Counted from the stretch's first letter, positions 36,304 to 44,786 are shown. The stretch is 64,000 nt of DNA from Phycisphaerales bacterium (GCA_029260395.1 JAJDDJ010000008.1:1-64000); one strand, 5' to 3'. Translations and numbers: made by a program. The notes: generated by a model from the sequence alone, not told the origin.

Positions 36304-37206
36304 CTATGCCTTCCTCGCCACCACATCCACGCTGGTGATGTACGCCGACGGGTCACCGCCCTCCAGCAGACCCGCGAGCTTGACGTACAGCGGGTCGCCC
36401 GCCGCCATCATCGCCCGCACGTAGTCCTGCTTCGGCGTCATTTCGATATCGCCAAACCCCACGGCCTCGAGCTGCGCGCGCATCGTCTCCACCGTCACCG
36501 CGCCCGCCACGCACCCGACCCAGTCCTCCACGGTCTGCTTCGCCGAGTCGGGCAGCTCCTTGAGCAGGGCTATGTCCGAAACCGCCACCCGCCCGCCCGG
36601 CTTGAGAACCCGGAAGATCTCCCCCCAGGCGCGGGCCTTGTCGGTGGATAGGTTCAGCACGCAGTTCGAGATGACCACATCCACCGAGGCGTCCGCAACC
36701 GGCAGGTTCTCGATCTCGCCGAGCCTGAACTCCACGTTGTCGAGCCCTGTGGCCTTGCGGTACTGCTCGGTGTTGGCGCGCGCCTTGGAGACCATCTCGG
36801 CGGTCATGTCGACCCCGATAGAGCGCCCCGACGCACCCACCCGCGGTCCGGCCAGGAATACATCGAACCCGCCGCCCGAACCCAGGTCGAGCACCGTCTC
36901 GCCCTCGCGCAGCGCCGCGATCGCGGTCGGGTTGCCGCAGCTCAGCCCCATGTTCGCCCCGCCGGGCAGGGCTTCAAGCTCATCGGTCGAGTACCCGATC
37001 TGCTCGGCCAGTTCGTCCACGCCGATGGTGGTCGGTCCGCAGCAGCTCCCGCCGCCGCAGCAACCTTCTTGGGCGGTGCGGCCAGCCAGCTTCTCGCGGG
37101 TCGCGGTTGCGCCCTCACCCACGAAAACGCCAGCTTCAGCGATCTGGGCGTAGCCATCGCGGATCTGCGCGCGCACCCGGTCATTGGTTTGGTTCGATTC
37201 GTTCAT
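36304..37206 (-). CDS. arsM: Arsenite S-adenosylmethionine methyltransferase
   Basis: 300 residues from the ATG at 37206, which has GGAGG five bases upstream. The SAM site is VLDLGSGGGFDVFLAG. Conserved arsenic-binding cysteines lie in LSCGNP, ISNCVLNLS and DWVGCVAGA, and a CCGGGSCCGP stretch typical of bacterial ArsM precedes the Rossmann core. It methylates As(III) stepwise to volatile or less toxic forms. It follows arsR on the same strand with a 45-base gap, so both are likely under ArsR control. Confidence 0.95.
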   Translation of the reverse strand: MNESNQTNDRVRAQIRDGYAQIAEAGVFVGEGATATREKLAGRTAQEGCCGGGSCCGPTTIGVDELAEQIGYSTDELEALPGGANMGLSCGNPTAIAALREGETVLDLGSGGGFDVFLAGPRVGASGRSIGVDMTAEMVSKARANTEQYRKATGLDNVEFRLGEIENLPVADASVDVVISNCVLNLSTDKARAWGEIFRVLKPGGRVAVSDIALLKELPDSAKQTVEDWVGCVAGAVTVETMRAQLEAVGFGDIEMTPKQDYVRAMMAAGDPLYVKLAGLLEGGDPSAYITSVDVVARKA

Positions 37207-37251
37207 CGCAGCCTCCATTCAAGGAATGACACTTAGGAAAGATCAACTTGT

Positions 37252-37680
37252 TCAGCAACAATCCGGCGGGCAGATCGCCTCGCCGGCTTTGAGTCGTCGC
37301 GCGACCTCGCTCGGATCGAGGCCGCAGATCGCGTCCATCCGCGCTCGGTCTTCTCTCACAGCATCCGAGTGCTCGGCCAGTTGGCGCACCAGCGCCAGAG
37401 CGCCTGCCTCCGGCGTGCCTGCTTCAGGCTCGCTCAGGCGGTAGTACACCCAGCGGCCGATCTTGCTGCTCTCTACGAGCCCGGCGCCACGCAGCAGGTT
37501 CAGGTGCTTCGACACCGTCGCGGGCGATAGGCCCAGCAGCCCCACGAGTTGGCACACGCACCGCTCCTTGTCCAGGCAGGCCGCCACCAGCCGCACGCGG
37601 CCGGGATCGCCCAGGGCGGCAGAGACGCGGACGAGCCCGTCGAAGCTATCGGTGGATTGGTTTGCTGTATGATTCGTCAT
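37252..37680 (-). CDS. arsR: ArsR-family arsenic-responsive repressor
   Basis: 142 residues. Winged helix-turn-helix with ALGDPGRVRLVAACL, the metalloid-binding CVCQLVGLLGLSPATVSKHL (Cys-Val-Cys in the recognition-helix region) and a C-terminal CPPDCC that may add thiolate ligands. As(III) binding would release the operator. It is first in an arsR-arsM unit; its start codon lies inside an inverted repeat and only a few bases from the predicted -10 box. Confidence 0.94.
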   Translation of the reverse strand: MTNHTANQSTDSFDGLVRVSAALGDPGRVRLVAACLDKERCVCQLVGLLGLSPATVSKHLNLLRGAGLVESSKIGRWVYYRLSEPEAGTPEAGALALVRQLAEHSDAVREDRARMDAICGLDPSEVARRLKAGEAICPPDCC

Positions 37681-37700
37681 TTAGCTAAGTATCGAATCAT
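37669..37700. promoter_or_regulatory. Inverted repeat over arsR start, probable ArsR operator
   Basis: ATGATTCG (37669-37676) and CGAATCAT (37693-37700) are perfect 8-base arms separated by 16 bases. They flank the arsR start codon on one side and overlap the predicted -10/spacer on the other, an ideal autorepression site. Confidence 0.55.
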
Positions 37701-37716
37701 TACGCCGACAAATCAA
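37688..37716 (-). promoter_or_regulatory. Predicted arsR promoter
   Basis: On the minus strand TTGATT, a 17-base spacer, then GATACT (each four of six consensus matches). The transcript would start about at the ATG (37680), so the arsR mRNA may be leaderless or nearly so. Confidence 0.45.
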
Positions 37717-37750
37717 GCTTGTTGTGGAAAAATATAAATAGTGATGTTGG

Positions 37751-37771
37751 ATATATCTGAATCCGATATAT
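37751..37771. promoter_or_regulatory. Palindrome upstream of padR, probable PadR operator
   Basis: ATATATC, a seven-base spacer, GATATAT: perfect arms, about 35 bases before the padR start. PadR dimers bind such AT-rich dyads and usually repress their own operon. Confidence 0.5.
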
Positions 37772-37803
37772 TGATGACAGGTATACACAGCGGAGGTCAC
37801 GCC

Positions 37804-38187
37804 ATGAACAGTTCCGAGACCACCCTCACCCCTTCGCTCGGGCCCGAGCACACCGAACTGGTCGTGCTCTCCATCCTCAACGACCAGCCGAGCTACGGCT
37901 ACGCGATCTCCAAGCAGGTCGCGGCCCGCTCGGGCGAATCGTTCAAGATCGGACCTAGCCAGCTCTACCCGCTGCTGACCCGGCTGGAGAAGCAAGGGCT
38001 GGTCGAGACGGACTGGGAGGAGATCAAGTCTGCCAGCTCCGAGCCCAAGGCCAAGGGCCGGCAGCGAAAGTGGTACAAGCTCAGCGCCAAGGGCAAAAAG
38101 CGGCTGGCATCACGCATCGAGGCGCACCGACGCTTTACCACGCTCATCAACTCGTTCATCGCGAGCGTGCCGGGAGTGGAGGCATGA
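37804..38187 (+). CDS. PadR-family transcriptional regulator
   Basis: 127 residues from the ATG at 37804 with CGGAGG upstream. PadR core: VVLSILNDQPSYGYAISKQV, GPSQLYPLLTRLEKQGLVE and RKWYKLSAKGKKRL. It represses genes for membrane or stress functions until it binds a ligand. The stop overlaps the next gene's start by four bases (ATGA), so the two are translationally coupled, a frequent PadR plus membrane-partner arrangement. Confidence 0.92.
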   Translation: MNSSETTLTPSLGPEHTELVVLSILNDQPSYGYAISKQVAARSGESFKIGPSQLYPLLTRLEKQGLVETDWEEIKSASSEPKAKGRQRKWYKLSAKGKKRLASRIEAHRRFTTLINSFIASVPGVEA

Positions 38188-39533
38188 GCGCGCCTCATCA
38201 GACCACCAACTCGCAAGACACACGCCAGAAAGCGACGGTTCAGCCGTCGACGCGCGATCCGATCGAGCGGTGGCTGGACGTGTTCACGGGCCTGCTCGCG
38301 GTGAACGCTCGCCAGCGAGAGCGGATACGCGACGAGCTGGAAGACCACCTGCGGATGCGCGCGCAGGACCTGATGATTCTCGGCGAGAGCGAGCCAGAGG
38401 CGGTTCAGCGCGCGGTGAAAGAACTCGGCGAGACCGCAGAACTCGCCCGGCGATTCAAAGAAGCGACCCATCAACCACGAAGGAGCACGATCATGCACTC
38501 GATTCTGTTGGCGATAGCGGGCACGGGCCTGGCAGTCGGGGCGGTGACACTGACAGGCACACCAACGGCGATGCCCTTGGCAGCGGCCGTGGGTGTTGTG
38601 CAGCCAGCGCAAGACGAGATCAAAACGCTCGGCGTGGATCTGCCGGCAGGCCCGCTGGAACAGGCTCTCAGCACGGTCGCCGAGATGACCGGTACACCGA
38701 TGTTCGTCCACTGGGCGTCGATCGAGAACGAGCTTGGAGTCGATCGAGGATCAGAGGTTGCGTTCATACCTGCCAAGAATCTGGCGGGATCCAAGATACT
38801 CGAACTGATCAACGCCTCGCTCGGGCTCGAAGGCGCGGACGTGATTGATGTGCGTGTCGAGGAGAATCTGGTCGAGGTGGCCACGCGGGGGTACTTCGAT
38901 CGGCTTGAGATGGTCACGATGGACCACGATGTCTCGGCCTTGGTTCCTGCCGTGGGCGTTCTCGATACCACCGACGAGGCCGAGACGCTCCGCGAGAACA
39001 TCATGCTGATGGTCGAGCCGGAACTGTGGTACCCCGACCGTGGCACGGCCGCCACCGCCACCATCGCCATCACCGGGTCCCGGCTTAGCGTGCGAGCACC
39101 CGAACGGGTCCAGGCGCAGGTCGATCTCTACATCGCGCAGCTCAAGCACGCCGCGACAGACCAGCTCCGTAAGGGTGAACTGGCGACCAAGGCCGCCCGC
39201 GAGGAGCACAACGCCGAACGACTCCGGACAGCGGAACGAATCCGTCGTAACTGCGGAGACCTCAACACCGAAGTGCAAAGCCTCTCCGAAAAGCTCGAAC
39301 GCATCGGCACAGAGTACTGGGGGCATTTCTACCGCTCGGATCAACTCGAGCGTGACTACTCGTTCGCTCTCGTCGAGGAGGGAGCCGACAGCGATGCCGT
39401 GCTCGCACAACTCGTTCAACAAAAGGCCCGGATCGAGTCGATCGAGATCGAACGCGATCTGCTCAAGAGCCGCCTGCACGCTGTGCAGGACCGGTTGATG
39501 CAGGCCGAGGACATGCTCGCCAGCTATCAGTGA
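38184..39533 (+). CDS. Membrane protein with HAAS-like, STN-like and coiled-coil regions
   Basis: 449 residues, start overlapping the padR stop. Residues about 24-95 (PIERWLDVFTGLLAVNARQR, VKELGETAELARRF) resemble the HAAS/DUF1700 or permease-prefix segment that accompanies PadR. A membrane helix follows (about 104-125). Residues about 150-240 (LPAGPLEQALSTVAEMTGTP, SLGLEGADVIDVRV) look like an STN-type short domain of secretins and TonB receptors. The C-terminal 130 residues are a long charged coiled coil. The combination is not one I know. Topology: probably single-pass, with the STN and coil outside. Confidence 0.75.
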   Translation: MSAPHQTTNSQDTRQKATVQPSTRDPIERWLDVFTGLLAVNARQRERIRDELEDHLRMRAQDLMILGESEPEAVQRAVKELGETAELARRFKEATHQPRRSTIMHSILLAIAGTGLAVGAVTLTGTPTAMPLAAAVGVVQPAQDEIKTLGVDLPAGPLEQALSTVAEMTGTPMFVHWASIENELGVDRGSEVAFIPAKNLAGSKILELINASLGLEGADVIDVRVEENLVEVATRGYFDRLEMVTMDHDVSALVPAVGVLDTTDEAETLRENIMLMVEPELWYPDRGTAATATIAITGSRLSVRAPERVQAQVDLYIAQLKHAATDQLRKGELATKAAREEHNAERLRTAERIRRNCGDLNTEVQSLSEKLERIGTEYWGHFYRSDQLERDYSFALVEEGADSDAVLAQLVQQKARIESIEIERDLLKSRLHAVQDRLMQAEDMLASYQ

Positions 39534-39654
39534 GCCTTCGGCCAGCCCCCTCTCCGCCTTCTGTCGGGGCCTTGATGCCCCTACCTCGTCTCAGGGCAGT
39601 ACCCTCCGTGCCTTGCCAGTTCAGTAAGCTGGCGGCGCGGAGGGTTCTCGTTCC

Positions 39655-40161
39655 ATGATCTGCCCCTATTGCAACACGGACGACGACAAGGTGATCGACA
39701 GCCGGGCGAGCGAGCGCGGTCGGGTGATCCGCCGGCGGCGCGAGTGCCAGGGCTGCCACAAGCGGTTCACCACCTACGAGCGGGTGGAGAAGGCCAACCG
39801 GCTGGTCGTGGTCAAACGCGACGGCCGGCGCGACCCCTTTAGCCCCGAAAAGGTGCTCGCCTCGATTACCGCGGCCTGCGGCAAGCTTCCGATTCCCGAG
39901 GACCTCAAGCAGAGCCTGGTGGACGAACTGGACGACGAGCTCGGCCGGGAGTTCGAGAAGGAAGTGGATTCCACGCTCATCGGCCAGCGGGTGCTGACCA
40001 AGCTGCGTGACCTGAACAAGATCGCGTACATCCGGTTTGCTGCGGAGCACCTTCGGATCGCTTCCATCGACGAACTCCGCAAGGAGCTCGAGGAGCTCGA
40101 GCGCCGGCCCGACAACGTCAAGGATCAGCAGGCGCTGTTCACCGAGCCCAGCGGGGACTAG
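39655..40161 (+). CDS. nrdR: Transcriptional repressor NrdR
   Basis: 168 residues. The N-terminal zinc ribbon CPYC...[13 protein letters not shown] is followed by the ATP-cone domain ([20 protein letters not shown]). NrdR represses ribonucleotide reductase genes when loaded with ATP/dATP; no nrd gene is in the window. The C-terminal 15 residues are an extra acidic tail. Confidence 0.96.
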   Translation: MICPYCNTDDDKVIDSRASERGRVIRRRRECQGCHKRFTTYERVEKANRLVVVKRDGRRDPFSPEKVLASITAACGKLPIPEDLKQSLVDELDDELGREFEKEVDSTLIGQRVLTKLRDLNKIAYIRFAAEHLRIASIDELRKELEELERRPDNVKDQQALFTEPSGD

Positions 40162-40235
40162 CCGCGAGTGGGCGACGACTGGGCAGGCAGCTGCGGGGCC
40201 GTCAGGGATTCGGCGAGTGCGATATCCTGCCGGCT

Positions 40236-41015
40236 ATGGCCAAGAAATTGATGACGACCACAGCCGATGCCTTCGCCGATCTCAAGGACCGAGGCGTGAT
40301 CCACGACCACATGACTGTGATGGTCGGTGGGTTTGGGCTGTGCGGCATTCCCGAGCAACTCATCATCGCGCTGCGCGACTCGGGCGTGCAGCAGATCACC
40401 TGCATCTCGAATAACGCAGGCGTTGACGACTGGGGCCTGGGCCTATTGCTCCAAACGAGACAGATCAAGAAGATGATCTCGTCCTACGTGGGCGAGAACG
40501 ACACGTTCGAGAAGCAATTCATCGATGGAGAGCTCGAGGTCGAGTTCAACCCACAGGGCACACTCGCTGAACGCATCCGCGCGGGCGGGGCGGGCATCCC
40601 GGCGTTCTACACCGCAACGGGTGCGGGCACCGCAGTTGCCGAGGGCAAGCCAACAGCCGAGTACTACAGGCCCTGCGACGACACCAAGGGCTTCAACCGG
40701 GATGCTTCCAAGGCCTCGACCGTGCAAGGCCAGAAGAAGGAGTACGTCCTCGAGACGGGGCTCTTTGCCGATCTCGCGCTCGTGAAGGCGTACCAGGCGG
40801 ACCCCTTCGGCAACCTGACCTACCGCAAGACAGCCCGCAACTTCAACCCGATGATGGCCACCGCTGCCCGGTACGTCATCGCGGAGGTCGATGAGACGGT
40901 CGGGCTGGGCGACCTGGACCCGGACTCGGTGCACACGCCGGGGTCGTTCGTGGACCGGGTTGTGCAGACGGCCAGCGAGAAGCGGATCGAGCGTCGAACG
41001 CTGACGGAGGCCTGA
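40236..41015 (+). CDS. scoA: 3-oxoacid CoA-transferase subunit A
   Basis: 259 residues. The A-subunit signature VGGFGLCGIPEQLI (about 31-44) and ISNNAGVDDWGLG are present, with the characteristic GGAGIPAFYTATGAGTAVAE. It pairs with subunit B to move CoA from succinyl-CoA to acetoacetate. Subunit B is unusually far away, at 44787, with a CHRD gene and the feo genes between them. Confidence 0.94.
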   Translation: MAKKLMTTTADAFADLKDRGVIHDHMTVMVGGFGLCGIPEQLIIALRDSGVQQITCISNNAGVDDWGLGLLLQTRQIKKMISSYVGENDTFEKQFIDGELEVEFNPQGTLAERIRAGGAGIPAFYTATGAGTAVAEGKPTAEYYRPCDDTKGFNRDASKASTVQGQKKEYVLETGLFADLALVKAYQADPFGNLTYRKTARNFNPMMATAARYVIAEVDETVGLGDLDPDSVHTPGSFVDRVVQTASEKRIERRTLTEA

Positions 41016-41180
41016 TCCTCCATTCGATCTCAGGGCCCTGTACGAAGCATAACCGATTAAGCTATGTGTGAGCGCCCAATTCTCGGGCGTTTCGCAGTTT
41101 GTGATGCATGGTGTGGTTAAGAGCGCCCGGCTATCGAATTGGCCGAGCCGACCAGAGAGAATCACCAGAGGGAGAAATCC

Positions 41181-41672
41181 GTGCGCCTCAATTCCGTCCT
41201 TGCTGTTGCCGGTGCCAGTCTGCTCGCCGCGAGCGCCAGCGCCGACATCCGTGTCTACGAGTTCACCCTCGATGGCCTTCAAGAGGTCGGCCCCGTGGCC
41301 ACGCCCGGTTTCGGGTCCGCCGCCGTCACGCTTGATGACGTGACCGGACAGGTGCTGGTGATCGGCACCTTCGATAGCCTCATCGGCACCACGACCGCGG
41401 CCCACTTGCACGGGCTCGCGCCAGCGGGGGCCAACGCGGGTGTGCTCTTTCCGCTCGTGATTGACATTGGGGTCACAAGCGGCAACTTCAGCGGAGCGGG
41501 CGTGCTCAACGCAGCCCAGATTCAAGGCATGATCGACGGCGAAACCTACTTGAATGTCCACACATCCTTCCGCGGAGGCGGTGAGATCCGCGGGCAGGTC
41601 GTGCCCGCTCCGGCCACGCTCGGGGCGCTGGGCCTCGGGTTGATGGCGGCCAGCCGCCGTCGCCGGGCCTGA
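41181..41672 (+). CDS. CHRD-domain secreted protein with PEP-CTERM-like tail
   Basis: 163 residues from the GTG at 41181, preceded by GAGGGAGA; an ATG at 41139 would add a hydrophilic extension. A signal peptide (SVLAVAGASLLAASASA) is followed by a CHRD domain (AAHLHGLAPAGANAGVLFPL, GETYLNVHTSFRGGGEIRGQ) and a tail VPAPATLGALGLGLMAASRR. CHRD domains occur in chordin and many bacterial surface proteins. A strong terminator follows. Confidence 0.9.
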   Translation: MRLNSVLAVAGASLLAASASADIRVYEFTLDGLQEVGPVATPGFGSAAVTLDDVTGQVLVIGTFDSLIGTTTAAHLHGLAPAGANAGVLFPLVIDIGVTSGNFSGAGVLNAAQIQGMIDGETYLNVHTSFRGGGEIRGQVVPAPATLGALGLGLMAASRRRRA

Positions 41673-41710
41673 GTCGCCTAAAGCCAGTCAATTCAGATGA
41701 CCAATCACCG

Positions 41711-41739
41711 CGCCAGCCCCTTGTGGGGCTGGCGTTTTT
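41711..41739 (+). terminator. Intrinsic terminator after CHRD gene
   Basis: A perfect 10-bp stem CGCCAGCCCC/GGGGCTGGCG, TTGT loop, then TTTTT. It separates the CHRD gene from feoA. Confidence 0.93.
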
Positions 41740-41772
41740 CTTTGGATGGTCGCATTCAGGACCCGGTTGTGT

Positions 41773-41801
41773 TTGAGAATCAGTCTCAACTGTTGTATGA
41801 T
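41773..41801 (+). promoter_or_regulatory. Fur-regulated promoter of feoAB
   Basis: TTGAGA, a 17-base spacer and TATGAT form a good promoter. TGAGAATCAGTCTCA (41774-41788) matches the Fur 7-1-7 consensus TGATAATNATTATCA at 11 of 14 informative bases and is a perfect dyad (TTGAGA/TCTCAA). It covers the -35 box and the spacer, so Fur-iron would block RNA polymerase. Confidence 0.7.
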
Positions 41802-41842
41802 GGACTGGCCATTTCCCGCGAGTTATCGAGGAGCCACCAGCT

Positions 41843-42109
41843 GTGCCCATCGCCGCCACCCAGACCAGCCGCATCTCGCTCCAACAGCTCCGCAAGGGCG
41901 ATCGTGGCCGAATCGAGAGCACGGACCTCCCCGCGGACGATGCAGCGATGCTCCGGGCGCTGGGCTTGCGGCCCGACGCACCCGTGCGGATGTGCCGAAT
42001 GGGCCAGACCTGCATCGTGGAAGTTTGCGACAGGCTCGGCGGCGGCTGTCGAATCGGCTTGGCGCGGTCGCTCGCTGAGCGCGTGGTCGTTCGCCGCGAT
42101 GAGTTCTGA
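41843..42109 (+). CDS. feoA: Ferrous iron transport protein A
   Basis: 88 residues from a GTG start with GAGGAG about ten bases upstream. The SH3-like FeoA core shows LQQLRKGDRGRIES, LRALGLRPDAPVRMCRMGQ and GGGCRIGLARSLAERVVV. FeoA supports the FeoB channel in the cytoplasm. It is the first gene behind the Fur-box promoter; feoB starts 42 bases later. Confidence 0.92.
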   Translation: MPIAATQTSRISLQQLRKGDRGRIESTDLPADDAAMLRALGLRPDAPVRMCRMGQTCIVEVCDRLGGGCRIGLARSLAERVVVRRDEF

Positions 42110-42151
42110 GCGATCGGCTCTTGAAGTCTGGCCCTCGGAGCACCGGTCGCG

Positions 42152-44269
42152 ATGAGCGTTGTTGAACCCAAGCCAGAGCCGCCCGCTCGCCCCGAAGCCG
42201 GCGGCGTGGAATCACCTTCTGTGCGAAGCTTGGCTGAGGTGCCCACGCGCATCGCGGTGCTCGGCAACCCCAACGTGGGCAAGACCACATTGTTCAACCG
42301 ACTCGCGGGTGTGCGCCACAAGACCGCGAACTTCCCGGGCACCACGCAGGAAGCGCACCTTGGCCGACTCGTCGGCGGATCGAGCGCCGCCAGCGGCGAG
42401 GCCAAGGCCTCAGCCCCGCTGTTGATCGACCTGCCCGGCGTGTACAGCCTGTCGCTGAATGTGGCGGAGGCGCAGATCTGCCGGGCTGTGCTCGCGGGCG
42501 AACTGGCCCCGATGGGCACGACCCCTGCAGCCCCCGATGCGCTGCTGGTGGTGGTCGACGCGACCAACCTGCTGCGGACGCTGGCGTTGGCAGCCGAGGC
42601 TGCGGCGATGGGCAAGCCGATGGTCGTCGCGGTCAACCAGATGGATGTGGCGCGACGGCGCGGGCTGCACGTGGACGCGGACGCGCTGAGCCAGCGGCTT
42701 GGCTGCCCGGTTGTCGCCATCAGCGCGCGCACGGGAGACGGCATTGACGGACTCGTGAGCGCGCTTCGCCAGCCAGTTCAGCCGCTCAAAGAATTCGGGG
42801 GCCTCGGTGAGCGCAGCGAGATCGAGGCGTGGGCGGACTCGGTCTACGCCGAGGTTGCATCGGCCTCGTCGCCCGTGAGCAACAAGCTGGCGGATCGGCT
42901 CGATGCAGCGTTCACGCACCCGCTCGTCGGTGTCGGGCTGTTCGCAGCGGTGATGACCGGGCTGTTCTGGGTGATCTTCCGTTTGGCCAACTACCCCATG
43001 GACTGGATCGATGCGCTGTTCGGCTGGGCCGGCGGCACCGTCGCGGGAACGCTGCCCGAGGGGCCGATCCAGTCGCTGCTGGTCGATGGCGTGATCGCGG
43101 GCGTTGGCGCGACGGTGATCTTCTTGCCGCAGATCGTGCTGCTGTTCTTCCTGCTGAGCCTGCTCGAGGGCACCGGGTATCTGGCGCGCGCCGCGTTCGT
43201 GATCGATCGTTTGTTGCGGCCGTTTGGTTTGAGCGGGCACGCCTTTGTGCCGCTCTTGAGCGGTCACGCGTGCGCGCTACCGGGCATCATGGCGGCCCGG
43301 GCTGTGCCCGACCGGCGCGACCGCATCGCGACGATTCTCGCGGTGCCGTTCATGAGCTGCACAGCCCGCATCCCGGTGTACGTGCTGCTGACGACGCTGC
43401 TGTTCCCGGGCCGGCCCGGGCTGCAGGCGTTGGCGTTTACGGGGTGCTACGCGCTGGGTGTGGTCGCGGGGCTGGTCACATCGCTGTTGTTTCGGAGAAC
43501 GGTGCTCAAGGGCAAGAGCCTGCCGATGGCACTCGAACTGCCCGCGTACCGGCTGCCGGATCTTCGGTTGGCGCTGCTCACGACGCGCGACCGCGCCTGG
43601 GTGTTCCTGCGCAAGGCGGGCGTGGTGATCTTGGGCATCTCGGTCGTGCTCTGGTGGCTCGGGACGTACCCACAGAGCCCGCCGCCGAGAGAAGCGGTCG
43701 AGCTGCAAGCCGTGGCGACGGCCATCGAGACGACGGGCCAGGAAGTGTGGGTGCTCGAAAGCAGGCCCGCGTTTGGGCTTGTGCAGGGCGAGGCGGTCAG
43801 CGCCGCGGAAGTGCGCGCGCAGGCCGAGTCAATCGCAGCGCGGCACTCGGCCAGGCGAACCGTGCTCGGAAGGTTGGGCGCCACGATGCAGCCCGTGTTC
43901 GAGCCGCTCGGCTACGACCGGCAGCTCGTGATAGGGGTGCTGGCGAGCTTCGCGGCGCGCGAGGTTTTTGTCTCGACGATGGCCGTGCAGGTGATCGGTC
44001 GCGAGGACTTCGATGAGGACAACGGTATACAAGACGCGCTTGCGAATGCCAAACGCGACGATGGCACGCCGGTGTTCGGCACGGCTACAAGCTGGTCGCT
44101 GCTGGTGTACTACGTGCTCGCGATGCAGTGCCTACCCACGCTGGCGGTGACGGCGCGCGAGGCCGGCGGCTGGAAGTGGGCGGGGCTTCAGCTCGGGTGG
44201 ATGACGATGCTCGCGTATGTGCTCGCAGCGGCGGCGTACCGCATCGCATTGGCCATGGGGGCGAGCTAG
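42152..44269 (+). CDS. feoB: Ferrous iron transport protein B
   Basis: 705 residues. The N-terminal G domain has G1 LGNPNVGKTTLFN (37-49), G3 DLPGVYSLSL and G4 NQMD. Two Gate regions and about eight membrane helices follow (LSGHACALPGIMAARAV and CTARIPVYVLLTTLLF are hallmark segments; the Cys-containing CTARIP motif is conserved). It imports Fe(II) across the inner membrane. Slightly shorter than E. coli FeoB. The ORF ends two bases before the next small gene. Confidence 0.96.
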   Translation: MSVVEPKPEPPARPEAGGVESPSVRSLAEVPTRIAVLGNPNVGKTTLFNRLAGVRHKTANFPGTTQEAHLGRLVGGSSAASGEAKASAPLLIDLPGVYSLSLNVAEAQICRAVLAGELAPMGTTPAAPDALLVVVDATNLLRTLALAAEAAAMGKPMVVAVNQMDVARRRGLHVDADALSQRLGCPVVAISARTGDGIDGLVSALRQPVQPLKEFGGLGERSEIEAWADSVYAEVASASSPVSNKLADRLDAAFTHPLVGVGLFAAVMTGLFWVIFRLANYPMDWIDALFGWAGGTVAGTLPEGPIQSLLVDGVIAGVGATVIFLPQIVLLFFLLSLLEGTGYLARAAFVIDRLLRPFGLSGHAFVPLLSGHACALPGIMAARAVPDRRDRIATILAVPFMSCTARIPVYVLLTTLLFPGRPGLQALAFTGCYALGVVAGLVTSLLFRRTVLKGKSLPMALELPAYRLPDLRLALLTTRDRAWVFLRKAGVVILGISVVLWWLGTYPQSPPPREAVELQAVATAIETTGQEVWVLESRPAFGLVQGEAVSAAEVRAQAESIAARHSARRTVLGRLGATMQPVFEPLGYDRQLVIGVLASFAAREVFVSTMAVQVIGREDFDEDNGIQDALANAKRDDGTPVFGTATSWSLLVYYVLAMQCLPTLAVTAREAGGWKWAGLQLGWMTMLAYVLAAAAYRIALAMGAS

Positions 44270-44271
44270 CG

Positions 44272-44412
44272 ATGCCGGTGGGCGACTGGCAGTTCTGGGT
44301 GGTGACACTCGTCACTCTGGTGGTGGGGGCAGTGGCGGTGCGGTCGCTGGTGCCCCGCAGAAGGCGCTCCACGCGGGTCAGCCTGACGATCAATCGCGAT
44401 CGGCCGGCCTGA
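44272..44412 (+). CDS. Small membrane protein directly after feoB
   Basis: 46 residues: a short hydrophilic start, one membrane helix (WVVTLVTLVVGAVAV) and a basic tail (RRRRSTRVSLTINRD). It starts two bases after the feoB stop, so it is probably translated with it. The position matches small FeoB-associated membrane proteins of other bacteria, but this one lacks their cysteines. Confidence 0.6.
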   Translation: MPVGDWQFWVVTLVTLVVGAVAVRSLVPRRRRSTRVSLTINRDRPA

Positions 44413-44470
44413 ATCCGCTCCAGCCGGGGGCATGTTCGGGGTCTTGGCCTGGATCGGGTATGCTCGGCGG

Positions 44471-44770
44471 ATGATGAAGATCCTCGGGCTGCTCTTGCTG
44501 CTGATTGGGGGCGTGATCATGCTCACCGGCGGGGGGCTGGCGATGCTCGAGTTAGCGGGCATCTACTCGCACGCGCTGTCGGCGGATCCGCTGGCAGTGC
44601 CGGAGCAGAGCGAGCAAGAGACATCGGACGCGATGTTCCGCTGGCTCGTGATCGGGGCCTTAGGGTTTCCGTTGTTCGTCGCTGGATCTGCCATGCTCAA
44701 GGTCGGGCTGATCCGCAAGCTGTACCGCAAGGTGAGCCAGCGTCACGCGCTGCCCCTCGACAGTTTGTAG
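44471..44770 (+). CDS. Small two-helix membrane protein
   Basis: 99 residues from the ATG at 44471 (an ATG at 44432 in frame is possible). Two membrane helices (ILGLLLLLIGGVIMLTGG and WLVIGALGFPLFVAGSAML) are separated by an acidic loop; the tail is basic. No family recognised. It lies between the feo genes and scoB, 16 bases upstream of scoB. Confidence 0.6.
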   Translation: MMKILGLLLLLIGGVIMLTGGGLAMLELAGIYSHALSADPLAVPEQSEQETSDAMFRWLVIGALGFPLFVAGSAMLKVGLIRKLYRKVSQRHALPLDSL

Positions 44771-44786
44771 CTGTTAAGATGAGGCC

